The notes: a model not told the origin generated them from the letters alone. A DNA stretch of 64,000 nucleotides from Colwellia chukchiensis (GCF_002104455.1 NZ_NBOC01000001.1:1-64000); one strand, 5' to 3'; positions 53,775 through 63,983 are shown, numbered from the stretch's first letter. Numbers and translations are program-made.

Positions 53775-55820
53775 ATGTCATTTGCCCGTTTGCTACAACC
53801 ACGCCATATTGCCATCATAGGTGGCAGAGAAGCTGAAGAAGTGATTCAGCAATGCATTAAAGCCGGCTACCAAGGTAAGCTTTGGCCAGTACACCCAAAA
53901 AAGCAGCAAATTGCTGGCCTAGATGTTTATGCCTCATTACAAGACCTTCCAGCTGCGCCTGACGCGGCATATGTTGCGGTCAATCGAAACTTAACCATTA
54001 ACATGGTGAAAGAGCTTGCTGCCATGGGGGCTGGTGGCGCGATTTGTTACGCCACGGGCTTTTCAGAATCAGGCCCTGAAGGGGAAGCGCTAGAGGCTGA
54101 GTTATTGGCCGCTTCAGCAGAGATGCCGTTACTTGGGCCTAACTGCTACGGACTAATTAACTATGTCGAGCAAGCCATTATCTGGCCTGATCAACATGGT
54201 GGAGAAAAGGTTGAAACAGGCGTTGCCATCATTACTCAATCTTCAAACGTTGCCGTTAATTTATCCATGCAACAACGGGGTTTGCCGATAAGTTATTTGG
54301 TTTCACTTGGCAATAAAGTGAAGTTTGATTTACATGATGCTATTCGCGAGTTTGCTAAGCGTGACAGTGTCAGTGCCATAGGTTTGTATGTTGAAGGTAT
54401 TAGCGATCCAAGTGCCTTTGAAAGTGCGGTTCGCTATGCCAGAGAATTAGGTAAGCCGGTAGTGGCAATAAAGTCAGGCCGTTCAGCGGTAGCACAAAAA
54501 ATCACTTTGTCACATACGGCATCATTAGCAGGCTCAGACGAACTTATTAGCGCACTATTTGCGCGTAATGGTGTTGGGCGTGTTAACTCATTAGATGCTT
54601 TAATAGAAGCGTTAAAAGTATTGCATATTCACGGACCTTTGCAGGGCTACAAGCTTGGCTCAATGAGTCCATCAGGAGGTGACGGTGCTTTAGTTGCGGA
54701 TGCGGTTGAAGATACGCGTTTTGAGCTCAGTGCCTTAACCGAGCACCATCAACAAACCGTTAAAAATACCGTGCATGACTTAGTAACGGTTTCAAACCCT
54801 TTAGATTACCAGCTGTTTGATTGGTTAGATACTGAGCGCTTAACCGCCACTTATGCAGCATTTATCGAGCGAGAGTTTGATATATCGCTTTGTGTTTTTG
54901 ATTATCCGCGACCCGACCGTTGCGATGATGGCAATTGGCAGCCAGCACAACAAGCGATCATAAATGCGGTTGCAAGCACAGACGCTAAAGTTGCGGTGTT
55001 AGCCACCATGCCGGAATGTTTGCCAGAACATACCGCCAAAACACTTATGGCACATTCGATTGTCCCCTTATCTGGATTAATTGCAGGGGTAGAGGGTTTA
55101 CAAGCGGCTGCAGATATCGGCGTTGCTTGGCAATCGCCATTGCCAGCCGCACTCTTTACGCCACCCAAAAATGCTGAAGATAAAACCCTGACTTTAATCG
55201 ATGAGGCGCAAGCAAAGCAGCGATTAGCCGAACATGGTGTTGTGGTACCTAACAGTGTCATTGTTGCAACGCCAAATGAGGTAGCGAGCGCAGTAACCAG
55301 TTTAAAATTTCCATTGGTGGTTAAAGCATTAGGTGTTGCTCATAAGACTGAGCTTGGCGCAGTAAAATTAAACTTGCGCACCTTAGAAGATGTTAGTGAA
55401 GCTGTTGCTGGCATGGCGGAATTATCAAGCCGATTTTTGATAGAAGAAATGATCAGTGATGTGGTTGCTGAAATTATTGTTGGCGTGGTGAAGGATGAAC
55501 AGTTTGGTCCTTATTTAGTGCTAGGTGCCGGCGGGATTTTAGTCGAGTTGATGCGTGATAGTCGCTCGTTATTGCTACCGGTAAGTCGTGCTGAAGTTAA
55601 CCAAGCCTTAAAGAGCTTACGCAGTGCCATTTTATTTCATGGCTTTCGGGGGCGTGCTGAAGCTGACCTAGATGCGGCTGTTGATGCAATATTGGCCATT
55701 GCAGACTTTGCACAACAGCATGGCGATACCATTGAAGAATTAGATATCAACCCGCTGATGTTAAGAGCAACAGGTCAAGGGGCGATAGCGGCAGATGCGT
55801 TATTGCGTATCAGAGTTTAA
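53775..55820 (+). CDS. NDP-forming acyl-CoA ligase (fused alpha-beta)
   Basis: A 681-residue enzyme of the acetyl-CoA synthetase (ADP-forming) superfamily. Order: CoA-binding domain (IIGGREAEEVIQQCIKAGYQGKLWPVHP), a succinyl-CoA ligase-like domain with the phospho-His motif SHTASLAGSD, and a C-terminal ATP-grasp domain (LVVKALGVAHKTELGAVKLNL, VLGAGGILVELM, EELDINPLML). It joins a carboxylate to CoA with ATP. As the first gene of a beta-oxidation-like operon it probably activates the substrate of that pathway. Confidence 0.9.
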   Translation: MSFARLLQPRHIAIIGGREAEEVIQQCIKAGYQGKLWPVHPKKQQIAGLDVYASLQDLPAAPDAAYVAVNRNLTINMVKELAAMGAGGAICYATGFSESGPEGEALEAELLAASAEMPLLGPNCYGLINYVEQAIIWPDQHGGEKVETGVAIITQSSNVAVNLSMQQRGLPISYLVSLGNKVKFDLHDAIREFAKRDSVSAIGLYVEGISDPSAFESAVRYARELGKPVVAIKSGRSAVAQKITLSHTASLAGSDELISALFARNGVGRVNSLDALIEALKVLHIHGPLQGYKLGSMSPSGGDGALVADAVEDTRFELSALTEHHQQTVKNTVHDLVTVSNPLDYQLFDWLDTERLTATYAAFIEREFDISLCVFDYPRPDRCDDGNWQPAQQAIINAVASTDAKVAVLATMPECLPEHTAKTLMAHSIVPLSGLIAGVEGLQAAADIGVAWQSPLPAALFTPPKNAEDKTLTLIDEAQAKQRLAEHGVVVPNSVIVATPNEVASAVTSLKFPLVVKALGVAHKTELGAVKLNLRTLEDVSEAVAGMAELSSRFLIEEMISDVVAEIIVGVVKDEQFGPYLVLGAGGILVELMRDSRSLLLPVSRAEVNQALKSLRSAILFHGFRGRAEADLDAAVDAILAIADFAQQHGDTIEELDINPLMLRATGQGAIAADALLRIRV

Positions 55821-55887
55821 CGCAACACCCAGGTTACTATGAGTGATCACCGAAAAGGTTTTTAAAGCTTTCTACAGGAGAAGCGAA

Positions 55888-56670
55888 ATGTCAGAATTTT
55901 TACATGTTAGTACCAAAGGCCAAGTGCTAGAAATTATCTTAGATAAGCCCAAGGGCAATGCCATAGATGCCAAACTCAGCCGTGAAATGGGTCAGGTCTT
56001 TGCGCAATTTCGTGATGATCCTAAATTACGAGTGGCGATTTTAACGGGCGCTGGTGAAAAGTTTTTTTGTGGTGGTTGGGATTTAAATGCCATTGCCGAT
56101 GGCGAAGAATACACCGGCGACTTTGGCGAAGGTGGCTTTGGTGGTTTTCCCGAAATGGACAGTCTACTTAAGCCGGTTATTTGTGCTGTTAACGGTTATG
56201 CCTTAGGGGCTGGCTTTGAAATGTTGCTCAATGCAGATTTTGTCGTGGCCAGTGACAATGCGCAGTTTTGGCTACCTGAAGCGCAAGTGGGGGTCGCACC
56301 AGATATCGCCTCGTTTGTTTTACCTAAAATTATGCCGCGAGTAAAGGCGATGGAAATTTTATTAACAGGCAAACGCTTATCTGCTAACGATGCCGCCGAT
56401 CTTGGCTTAGTCAATACTGTGGTGCCTCAAGCAGAGTTACTTGCGCATGCGCATAGCTTGGCCGACAAAATTATGCAATCGGCGCCCCTGTCTGTTGCCG
56501 CGATTAAAGAAGTGGTGAGAGAAACAGAAAAACTATCGTTTGCCGAAAGCTATCAGGCACTTAGAGCGGGTAAATGGCCAGAGTTTGAAAAAATGCTCGC
56601 CAGTAGTGATGCCACTGAAGGTGCCATTGCTCATCAAGAGCGCCGAGCACCTAAATGGCGTGGTTGTTAA
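55888..56670 (+). CDS. CaiD-like enoyl-CoA hydratase
   Basis: A 260-residue crotonase-family enzyme starting at ATG 55888 with CAGGAG upstream. It closely resembles CaiD, crotonobetainyl-CoA hydratase: EIILDKPKGNAIDAKLSREMG, VAILTGAGEKFFCGGWDLNAI, VNGYALGAGFEMLLNADFV, and the ending RRAPKWRGC. It would add water to an enoyl-CoA bearing a polar end group. It is the second gene of the operon. Confidence 0.88.
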   Translation: MSEFLHVSTKGQVLEIILDKPKGNAIDAKLSREMGQVFAQFRDDPKLRVAILTGAGEKFFCGGWDLNAIADGEEYTGDFGEGGFGGFPEMDSLLKPVICAVNGYALGAGFEMLLNADFVVASDNAQFWLPEAQVGVAPDIASFVLPKIMPRVKAMEILLTGKRLSANDAADLGLVNTVVPQAELLAHAHSLADKIMQSAPLSVAAIKEVVRETEKLSFAESYQALRAGKWPEFEKMLASSDATEGAIAHQERRAPKWRGC

Positions 56671-56767
56671 GTCGAACATTGAGTGCTTCATCGCCGCGGC
56701 ACGACACGACTAGGTCTCGTGGCATTATTTAATCAAGAATAAATTAATAGGTAGAGGCTGTATTATT

Positions 56768-57928
56768 ATGGACTTTCAACTAACAGAAGAGCATAACATG
56801 CTAATTGAAGCGGTCAGTAGCTTCGTAGAAAAAGAATTATTGCCATATGAAGCGGAAGTTGAAAAGCTTCGTGAGGTACCTAAAGAGTTAGCCGCGCAGA
56901 TCAGAGATAAAGCAATTTCTGCCGGTTTCTATGCCTTTAACATGCCAGAAAGTGTTGGTGGTCCCGGCTTAGATTATGTATCGCAAGCAATCATAGAGCG
57001 TGAACTGTCAAAAGTGGGTTGGGCCTTACATGTCTATGTGGCAAGACCCAGTAAAATACTGATGGCTTGTCAAGGTGAGCAAATAGAAGAATATTTATTA
57101 CCTTGTGTGCGCGGTGAAAAAGTTGACTGTTTTGCCTTAACCGAACCTGACGCTGGCTCAGATGCAGCCAGTATTAGAACACGAGCGGTGAGAGACGGCG
57201 ATGATTTTATTCTCACTGGCTCGAAGCACTTTATTAGTCATGCGGGCGATGCTGACTTTGCCATTGTTTTTGCCGTGACAGATGTGGTTGAGGTAAGAGG
57301 GCGTCCGCGTAACCAAGTGACCGCATTTTTAGTGGATACCAACACGCCAGGTCTAGCGATTCGCCGCGGTCCAACATGTGTTAGTAACTTAGGCTATCAG
57401 CAATACGAGATGTTTTTTGATGATTGTCGAGTGCCGGCGTCAAAAATACTCGGCGAAGAGGGGAAAGGCTGGGATGTGGCCAGCGATTGGCTAAATGCTG
57501 GTCGGGTAATGGTGGCAGCGAACTGTGTTGGACAAGCGCAACGTGCTATGGACCTGTCGATTAATTGGGCCGCTGAACGCAAACAATTTGGTGAAGCAAT
57601 AGGGAAAAAACAAGGGGTGTCATTTAAGCTCGCGGATATGGCAACCAATATTCGCGCCGCCGATCTCTTAACCCTATATACCGCACAAAAAATGGACCTT
57701 GATACCATGACTGACGGCGATGCCGGCATGGCGAAATTATTTGCCAGTGAAACACTCGGCAAGGTTACTGACGAAGCCGTACAAATTTTTGGTGGCATGG
57801 GCTTGATGGATGAATCCCCCCTAGAGCGCTTATGGCGTAATGCCCGTATTGAACGTATTTGGGAAGGCACCTCTGAAATCCAACGTCATATTATTTCACG
57901 CGAATTGCTCAGAGCAGTAGAAAGTTAA
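56768..57928 (+). CDS. Acyl-CoA dehydrogenase
   Basis: A 386-residue standard-length acyl-CoA dehydrogenase. FAD and substrate motifs are CFALTEPDAGSDAASIRTRA and RERKQFGEAIGKKQGV-like ERKQFGEAIG; the catalytic Glu lies in RIERIWEGTSEIQ. Electrons would pass to the EtfBA encoded downstream. With the CoA ligase and CaiD-like hydratase it forms a three-step activation, desaturation and hydration path. The substrate is unknown; 4-guanidinobutyryl-CoA or gamma-butyrobetainyl-CoA are possible. Confidence 0.92.
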   Translation: MDFQLTEEHNMLIEAVSSFVEKELLPYEAEVEKLREVPKELAAQIRDKAISAGFYAFNMPESVGGPGLDYVSQAIIERELSKVGWALHVYVARPSKILMACQGEQIEEYLLPCVRGEKVDCFALTEPDAGSDAASIRTRAVRDGDDFILTGSKHFISHAGDADFAIVFAVTDVVEVRGRPRNQVTAFLVDTNTPGLAIRRGPTCVSNLGYQQYEMFFDDCRVPASKILGEEGKGWDVASDWLNAGRVMVAANCVGQAQRAMDLSINWAAERKQFGEAIGKKQGVSFKLADMATNIRAADLLTLYTAQKMDLDTMTDGDAGMAKLFASETLGKVTDEAVQIFGGMGLMDESPLERLWRNARIERIWEGTSEIQRHIISRELLRAVES

Positions 57929-58037
57929 TTATCGCCACTGAGGGCGATGGTTAAGGTAAGTTTAGATTTGGTGAGTCAATGTCAGTGCTAAAAACACCTT
58001 TGGCTGAGCAACATCCCGAATTTTTGGAGTAGAAAAG

Positions 58038-59009
58038 ATGAAAACAGCAATTACTGAAATGTTAAATATAGAGCACCCTGTAATTCAAGGGGGTATGCAG
58101 CGGGTATCCACCGCCGAATTGGTTGCTGCCGTGGCTAACGCAGGCGCGATGGGCTTCTTAAGTGCACTAACGCAACCAACACCAGCACTATTAGCGGAAG
58201 AAATTGCCCGTACTCGCACCATGACGGACAAGGCGTTTGGGGTCAACCTTACTATTTTGCCAACCCTTACACCGCCGCCATATGAAGAGTATGCACAGGT
58301 GATCATTGATGCGGGGATTAAAGTGGTTGAAACCGCAGGTCGCAGCCCAGCGCCCTTTATGCCCATGTTCAATGCGGCTGGCGTAAAAGTTATTCATAAA
58401 TGTACCTCGATACGCCATGCAAAAAAAGCGCAATCGGTTGGTTGTGCTGCGGTCACTATTGACGGTTTTGAGGCTGCCGGTCACCCAGGTGAAGACGATA
58501 TTCCTTCGCTAATTTTAGTACCAAGAGCCGTTGACGAGTTAGATATTCCGGTCATTGCCTGTGGTGGCTTTAGCGATGGCCGTGGTTTAGCGGCAGCGCT
58601 TGCGTTAGGGGCTGAAGCGGTAAGTATGGGCACCCGCTTTTTATGTACTCAAGAAGCACAAGTACATCAAAACTTGAAAGACAAATTAGTGGCGGCTAGT
58701 GAGCTAGATACCCAGCTTATTTTTAGGAAATTTAAAAACACCGCTCGCGTATTTAAAAACTCTGTGTCGTTGGAAGTGGCGGCAATTGAGCAGCGCGAGG
58801 GCAGCGAGTTTAGTGATGTCGCGCCGCTTGTTTCTGGGCAACGAGGCGGTGAATTATTAAAAACCGGCGATATGGAACACGGTATTTGGTGGGCTGGCAT
58901 GTCGTCAGGCTTAGTGTATGACGTACCTAGCATCGAAGATTTGGTTAAACGTATAGTTACAGATGCAGAGACTATTATTAAACAGCGTTTGTCGGCAATC
59001 GTTTCATAA
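58038..59009 (+). CDS. Nitronate monooxygenase-family flavoprotein
   Basis: A 323-residue FMN protein of the 2-nitropropane dioxygenase/enoyl-reductase-like TIM-barrel family. Motifs: EHPVIQGGMQRVSTAELVAAVANAG, FGVNLTI, GFEAAGHPG, VIACGGFSDGRGLAAALALGAEAVSMGTRFL. In acyl-CoA pathways such proteins often act as enoyl-CoA reductases or detoxify nitronates. It sits between the dehydrogenase and Etf genes; its reaction is uncertain. Confidence 0.85.
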   Translation: MKTAITEMLNIEHPVIQGGMQRVSTAELVAAVANAGAMGFLSALTQPTPALLAEEIARTRTMTDKAFGVNLTILPTLTPPPYEEYAQVIIDAGIKVVETAGRSPAPFMPMFNAAGVKVIHKCTSIRHAKKAQSVGCAAVTIDGFEAAGHPGEDDIPSLILVPRAVDELDIPVIACGGFSDGRGLAAALALGAEAVSMGTRFLCTQEAQVHQNLKDKLVAASELDTQLIFRKFKNTARVFKNSVSLEVAAIEQREGSEFSDVAPLVSGQRGGELLKTGDMEHGIWWAGMSSGLVYDVPSIEDLVKRIVTDAETIIKQRLSAIVS

Positions 59010-59033
59010 CGCACTTTGGCGCAAGGGTTATCA

Positions 59034-59783
59034 ATGAAAGTCATTGTGGCGGTGAAACGTGTGATCGACTTTAACTCAAAAGTTCGTGTTAAAGCCGATC
59101 ACAGCGACGTCGATTTAAGCCATGTAAAAATGGCGTTAAATCCATTTTGCGAAATCGCTATCGAAGCAGCCATTCGATTAAAAGAAGCAGGCAAGGCAGC
59201 ACAAGTCATTGTTATTTCTGTTGGCAGCTCGGCTTGTCAAGAACAACTGAGAACGGCGTTAGCGCTAGGAGCCGATCGAGCGATCCATATTGACGCGGAA
59301 GATAAACTTGAACCGTTAAACATTGCCAAACTATTAGCGCAAGTGGTTGAGCATGAGCAAGCTCAGCTAGTGATCTTAGGTAAGCAGTCCATTGATGGTG
59401 ATAACAATCAAACGGGGCAAATGCTAGCAGCACTTTTGGGGTGTGGGCAGGCAACTTTTGCCAGTGCATTACAAGTTAACGGCACTAACATACAAGTAAC
59501 TCGTGAGGTGGATGCAGGCTTACAAACGTTAAATTTAACCTTACCAGCGGTTGTTACAGCCGACTTGCGCTTGCATGAACCCCGCTACGCTTCACTACCT
59601 AATATCATGAAAGCGAAGCGTAAAGTCATTGATGTTACAACGCCTGAGGCTTTAGCGGTGAAGCTTAAGCAACATAGTCAGCAAGTGGCGGTTATGCCAG
59701 CCAATGAGCGCAGTTCTGGTGTGCTATTAGACAGTGTTGCGGCGTTAATTGAAAAGCTGAAAAACGAAGCTAAGGTTCTTTAA
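59034..59783 (+). CDS. etfB: Electron transfer flavoprotein beta subunit
   Basis: A 249-residue EtfB/FixA protein: MKVIVAVKRVIDFNSKVRVK, MALNPFCEIAIEAAIRLKEAG, LILGKQSIDGDNNQTGQMLAALLG, and the recognition-loop-like LPAVVTADLRLHEPRYASLPNIMKAKRK. ATG 59034 starts the conserved sequence. It accepts electrons from the acyl-CoA dehydrogenase and works as a dimer with EtfA, whose start overlaps its stop by one base. Confidence 0.94.
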   Translation: MKVIVAVKRVIDFNSKVRVKADHSDVDLSHVKMALNPFCEIAIEAAIRLKEAGKAAQVIVISVGSSACQEQLRTALALGADRAIHIDAEDKLEPLNIAKLLAQVVEHEQAQLVILGKQSIDGDNNQTGQMLAALLGCGQATFASALQVNGTNIQVTREVDAGLQTLNLTLPAVVTADLRLHEPRYASLPNIMKAKRKVIDVTTPEALAVKLKQHSQQVAVMPANERSSGVLLDSVAALIEKLKNEAKVL

Positions 59784-60733
59784 TGGCGATACTTATTCTA
59801 GCCGAACATGATAATAATCAACTCAATGCCGCCACTTTGCATGCGGTGCAAGCCGCGTCGCAGTTGGGCAGTGAACTTCATCTGGCGGTAATTGGCTCTC
59901 AGTGTCAAAGTGTGGTGGCACAAGCGGCGAAAATTAATAACATTAAAAAAGTAGTTGTGGTTGATGCGAGCTGTTATCAGTATCAGTTAGCAGAAAATGT
60001 TGCAAATACCTTAGCCGAAATTGCCGCAGGCTATCGTCAGTATAATACCCATTATAGTCATGTATTTGCTGCGGCGAGTAGTACTACAAAAAATATTATG
60101 CCACGGGTTGCAGCATTACTAGATGTAGGTCAAATATCTGAAATTATCGCAGTGCAATCAGCGGATACATTTTTGCGTCCAATCTATGCTGGCAATGCTA
60201 TTGCGAGTGTTCGCTCGCTAGACACCATTAAAGTGATCACAGTGCGCAGCAGCGCATTTGATGCCGCCGCTATCACTGGAGGCAATGCGGAAATTGCAGC
60301 ACTTGATATTATTTACGACCTGCAGCTATCGCGATTTGAGAGTGAAACGTTAACGGTTTCAAGTCGTGCAGACTTAAGTAGCGCGAAAGTGGTGATTGCT
60401 GGTGGTCGAGGCTTAGGCGATGGCAAAAACTTTAACTTGCTTGAAAAAGTTGCGGATAAACTTAACGCAGCTATTGGCGCGTCAAGAGCCGCGGTTGATG
60501 CTGGGTTTGTGGCGAATGATATGCAAGTTGGGCAAACCGGTAAAGTTGTTGCGCCAGACTTATATATTGCGGTGGGTATTTCTGGCGCGATTCAGCATTT
60601 AGCGGGTATGAAAGACTCAAAAATAATTGTCGCTATAAATAAAGATCACGAAGCGCCGATATTTTCAGTGGCCGATTATGGCTTAGTGGCCGACTTATTT
60701 GAGGTGTTGCCTGAGTTAGCACAAGCATTATAA
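59783..60733 (+). CDS. etfA: Electron transfer flavoprotein alpha subunit
   Basis: A 316-residue EtfA. The C-terminal FAD domain is intact: [94 protein letters not shown]. With EtfB it passes electrons to the quinone pool through an ETF-quinone oxidoreductase encoded elsewhere. Last gene of the operon, before a strong terminator. Confidence 0.95.
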   Translation: MAILILAEHDNNQLNAATLHAVQAASQLGSELHLAVIGSQCQSVVAQAAKINNIKKVVVVDASCYQYQLAENVANTLAEIAAGYRQYNTHYSHVFAAASSTTKNIMPRVAALLDVGQISEIIAVQSADTFLRPIYAGNAIASVRSLDTIKVITVRSSAFDAAAITGGNAEIAALDIIYDLQLSRFESETLTVSSRADLSSAKVVIAGGRGLGDGKNFNLLEKVADKLNAAIGASRAAVDAGFVANDMQVGQTGKVVAPDLYIAVGISGAIQHLAGMKDSKIIVAINKDHEAPIFSVADYGLVADLFEVLPELAQAL

Positions 60734-60762
60734 ATGATAGTGTCAGTAAATTGCGGACAACA

Positions 60763-60788
60763 AAAAAGCGAACTAGGGTTCGCTTTTT
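60763..60788. terminator. Bidirectional terminator between etfA and ccmE
   Basis: AAAAAGCGAAC (60763-60773), loop TAGG, GTTCGCTTTTT (60778-60788). The A-run and T-run on both sides let it stop transcripts from both directions. Confidence 0.92.
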
Positions 60789-60830
60789 GCTAGTTAACTA
60801 ACAAAGTGAATATTATTTTTTCACCATAAG

Positions 60831-61343
60831 CTAAGTTTTTGAGTCAAGTTGTGCTTGGCTATAACTGGGTTTAACATGTTGTTCACCAAGGTCATCCGCC
60901 AACTCTTTAGGCATGTAGTTCTCATCATGTTTTGCTAATACTTCACTTGCTTCAATGGTATTGCCATTAACTAAGATACCATTGGCAACTATGCCTTGGC
61001 CTTCACGAAATAAGTCAGGCAAAATACCGTCGTAGCTCACAGTGACGGTTGGATCTGACTCAGAAAAAGCAATCGGCATGGTCATATCTGCCAGTTTAAA
61101 GCTGACTTTCAAGCTTTCGCTGTCGCGGTGTACACTACCTGGCACCACTAAGCCACCAATGCGTAAACGTTGGCCGTCAATAGCTTTTAAGCCTGTGCCC
61201 TCTTTACCATGGTATATTTCAGACGGTTTATAGAATAAATCGATATTTTGACTTAAGGCATATAAAACAAGTCCTGCAACAACACCTAAGCCAATAATTA
61301 TGGTACTGACTATGGTTAAGCGCTTTTTACGACGGGGGTTCAT
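60831..61343 (-). CDS. ccmE: CcmE: haem chaperone for cytochrome c
   Basis: A 170-residue periplasmic haem chaperone. One N-terminal anchor helix (about 10-30) is followed by the OB-fold domain with GLVVPGS and [21 protein letters not shown]; His139 in AKHDENYMP is the covalent haem attachment site. It receives haem from CcmC. It is last in this ccm group; ccmF, ccmG and ccmH do not follow. Confidence 0.96.
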   Translation of the reverse strand: MNPRRKKRLTIVSTIIIGLGVVAGLVLYALSQNIDLFYKPSEIYHGKEGTGLKAIDGQRLRIGGLVVPGSVHRDSESLKVSFKLADMTMPIAFSESDPTVTVSYDGILPDLFREGQGIVANGILVNGNTIEASEVLAKHDENYMPKELADDLGEQHVKPSYSQAQLDSKT

Positions 61344-61354
61344 ATTGTTACCTC

Positions 61355-61588
61355 TTAATGTTCACGATTGGGGTTGTCATGTGCGTGCGCGTTTTGCTGC
61401 TCAGCCGCTTGACGTAATTTTGCTTCGCGCTTTTGACGCTGCGCGATTTGTTGTTTGGCTTTTTTATGGCCGGCAATACTGGAAGTCACTAATAACGCTA
61501 AGGCGGCGAAACTAACGCCGTAGGATAACCAAACATAAAAGCCATAACCGCCCATGTCTAAAAAGGCGCTGACGCTATCAAATTGCAT
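61355..61588 (-). CDS. ccmD: CcmD: small haem-exporter subunit
   Basis: A 77-residue protein with one membrane helix (about 17-38) and a basic cytoplasmic tail ([19 protein letters not shown]), as in CcmD. ATG 61588 lies just after a GGAG site; an upstream ATG at 61603 gives only five more residues. It helps to release haem-loaded CcmE from CcmABC. It overlaps ccmC by 11 bases. Confidence 0.88.
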   Translation of the reverse strand: MQFDSVSAFLDMGGYGFYVWLSYGVSFAALALLVTSSIAGHKKAKQQIAQRQKREAKLRQAAEQQNAHAHDNPNREH

Positions 61589-62336
61589 GTTTATTCTCCT
61601 CATTGGCCACCAGAGTGCGTACCCAAGGGCGCATGCTGTTTCGGGTTAATACCTCGCTGCGAAAACGCAAACAGATTAATGCCGTGACGAAAAATGAAAA
61701 GCCAATAAAACAGACTAAAAATGGCCAAAACATATCGGCAGACATTGATGGCTGTCCTAGTTTTCCAACCGTCGCACCTTGGTGAAGTGTGTTCCACCAT
61801 TCTACTGAGTATTTAATAATAGGTAAGTTAATTACCCCAACAAGTGCTAAAATGCCCGCTGCTTTGCCCGCCAAACTTTTATCTTCAAAGGCGTTATGCA
61901 GGGCAATAACCCCTAAGTATAAAAATAATAAGATCAACTCAGAGGTGAGTCTTGCGTCCCAAATCCACCAAGTACCCCACATAGGCTTACCCCACGCGGC
62001 GCCAGTGACTAAAGCAATAAAGGTAAACGTAGCACCAATTGGTGCCATGGCTGCGGCTGAGGCATCGGCTAACTTTAATTGCCACACTAAGCTCGACAGC
62101 GCCGCAATGGCCATGCCTAAATAAATGCCCATAGATAACATCGCCGCCGGCACATGCAGATAAAAAATCCTAAAAGTGTCACCTTGTTGGTAATCTGCTG
62201 GGGCAAATAGCAAGGCCCAAACCATGCCAACGGATAAAAATATAAACGCTAAGCGCGTGCACCATGGTAGTAATTTGCCAGCAAAATGATAACTCACTTC
62301 AGGGTTTGCATAAGGGTGTAGCCATTTCCACATCAT
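61578..62336 (-). CDS. ccmC: CcmC: haem-delivery membrane protein
   Basis: A 252-residue polytopic protein with six helices and the tryptophan-rich WGTWWIWDARLTS signature plus conserved periplasmic His residues (YLHVPAA, NTLHQGATV). It binds haem and loads it on CcmE. The start (ATG 62336 or 62333) lies one base after the ccmB stop. Confidence 0.95.
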   Translation of the reverse strand: MMWKWLHPYANPEVSYHFAGKLLPWCTRLAFIFLSVGMVWALLFAPADYQQGDTFRIFYLHVPAAMLSMGIYLGMAIAALSSLVWQLKLADASAAAMAPIGATFTFIALVTGAAWGKPMWGTWWIWDARLTSELILLFLYLGVIALHNAFEDKSLAGKAAGILALVGVINLPIIKYSVEWWNTLHQGATVGKLGQPSMSADMFWPFLVCFIGFSFFVTALICLRFRSEVLTRNSMRPWVRTLVANEENKHAI

Positions 62337-62337
62337 A

Positions 62338-63021
62338 TTAATTCGTACTCACTTTCAATGCTGCACTAACAGCAAATGGGGCTAAGGTTAACGAGGCAAA
62401 AAATATTGCGGCGATTATAGCAAGTTGACCATTATAAGGTAAGTTCATTGCCGCGCTATCAATTGCACTGGTTGCAAATATTAGCACTGGAATATAGAGC
62501 GGCAACACTAATAAGCTAAGTAGCACGCCGCCTTTTTTTATCCCTACGGTTAATGCCACGCCTATCGCGCCTAACAAGCTTAATATCGGCGTGCCAAGTA
62601 ATAAGGTAAACATTAATGCGCCATAACTGCTTTCATGTAAATGCAGTAATACCGCTAACAAAGGCGCAATCAGTATCAGAGGTAAACCGGTTAATAACCA
62701 ATGGGCAACAATTTTTGCCAACACTAAAATAAATATTGGTTGGGGACTTAATAGCATCTGCTCAAGCGAACCATCTAGGTGGTCAGATTTAAACAGGCGA
62801 TCTAAAGACAATAAGGTTGCAAGGAGCGCGGCAACCCAAATAATGCCAGGAGCAATGCGTGATAAAGTGCTGCTTTCAGGGCCTATGCCTAATGGAAACA
62901 AAGTCACTACTATGATAAAAAATAGCAGAGGGTTGATAATATCATCGCGATGACGAAACGCGATCATTAAGTCACGTTTGACAATTAAGCTAAAGGCAGC
63001 ACGATAAGAAACTGGTGTCAT
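62338..63021 (-). CDS. ccmB: CcmB: haem-exporter membrane subunit
   Basis: A 227-residue protein with six helices, the permease half of the CcmAB ABC transporter. Motifs: LIVKRDLMIAFRHRDDIINPLLFF, LSLDRLFKSDHLDGSLEQMLLSP and GTPILSLLGAIGVALTVG. With CcmA and CcmC it releases holo-CcmE. Confidence 0.95.
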   Translation of the reverse strand: MTPVSYRAAFSLIVKRDLMIAFRHRDDIINPLLFFIIVVTLFPLGIGPESSTLSRIAPGIIWVAALLATLLSLDRLFKSDHLDGSLEQMLLSPQPIFILVLAKIVAHWLLTGLPLILIAPLLAVLLHLHESSYGALMFTLLLGTPILSLLGAIGVALTVGIKKGGVLLSLLVLPLYIPVLIFATSAIDSAAMNLPYNGQLAIIAAIFFASLTLAPFAVSAALKVSTN

Positions 63022-63031
63022 AAATAAGGGC

Positions 63032-63703
63032 CTAATAAAAGCGATACGCTAACGTGACTTTTTTCATGCGCTCTGGTGGTATAGTCAGGTCTTGGTGGGT
63101 TGTTAATATTACGCAGCCGCCATTATCAGCATGTTGTAAAAATAATTGCTCTAACTTTTCCACCCCTAGCTTATCAATAGCGGTAAATGGCTCGTCTAAG
63201 ATCCATATTTTTGCCCGACTTTGCCATAAACGTGCTAGGGCAATGCGGCGATGTTGGCCAGCGCTTAAGTGTGAGGCTAGTGCATCTTCAAAGCCTAGTA
63301 AGCTGACCTCAGCTAAGGTGCGCTCTGCGTTTTTGTTGTTGATACCATGTAAATTCAGATTAAACTCAAGGTTTTCTAGTGCAGTCATTTCACCTTTAAC
63401 GCCAGGTAAATGCCCTAAATACAGAAGATTTTCATGAAAGTTTTCCCGCTGCTGGCTTATGTTTTCAGTTTGAAAATAAACGGCTCCCTCGTATGGCTGC
63501 GAAAGCCCAGCTAAGATGCGTAATAAACTGGTTTTACCTGAGCCGTTTGGTCCTTCAATTTGCACTATGTCGCCGGCTGAAATCGAAATGTTAAGTTGTT
63601 CAAATAACATGCGCTCTTCACGAATGCAGGTTAGATTCACCGCACTTAATAAACAAGTGTCGGTTTGGTTAGCGTCTTGAGTTGTTGAGTTTAGGTTTAA
63701 CAC
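63032..63703 (-). CDS. ccmA: CcmA: haem-exporter ATPase
   Basis: A 223-residue ABC ATPase with Walker [10 protein letters not shown], the signature [15 protein letters not shown] and Walker [13 protein letters not shown]. It powers the CcmABCD complex. First gene of the ccm group on the minus strand. The 63704-63983 stretch before it shows only AT-rich promoter-like sequence. Confidence 0.95.
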   Translation of the reverse strand: MLNLNSTTQDANQTDTCLLSAVNLTCIREERMLFEQLNISISAGDIVQIEGPNGSGKTSLLRILAGLSQPYEGAVYFQTENISQQRENFHENLLYLGHLPGVKGEMTALENLEFNLNLHGINNKNAERTLAEVSLLGFEDALASHLSAGQHRRIALARLWQSRAKIWILDEPFTAIDKLGVEKLEQLFLQHADNGGCVILTTHQDLTIPPERMKKVTLAYRFY

Positions 63704-63983
63704 ACGGCTTCACTTAACAGTTAGGTATAGGTCGATATCGCGCAAATAATAACGTACTTATAATGCGCAAGTTTTGACTTATGTCACTATATTTTAACTT
63801 TCATCACAGTAAACTGGCGCTATGATACTATATCGAGCTGCAAAGACCAGTAACTTACCTTGGCTTGCTAAATTTATTCATTGCGCACAGCTTGCGCTGG
63901 CATGTTTAACCTCGTTTGACGCGAAATAAAAAGCATCAAGCTCTGATGTAGCGCAATTCCTTTACTCTGGCAATTAGGATAAT

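Noticed and set aside
63822-63929. 35-codon frame upstream of ccmA
   Set aside because: No ribosome site, no recognisable composition, probably chance.
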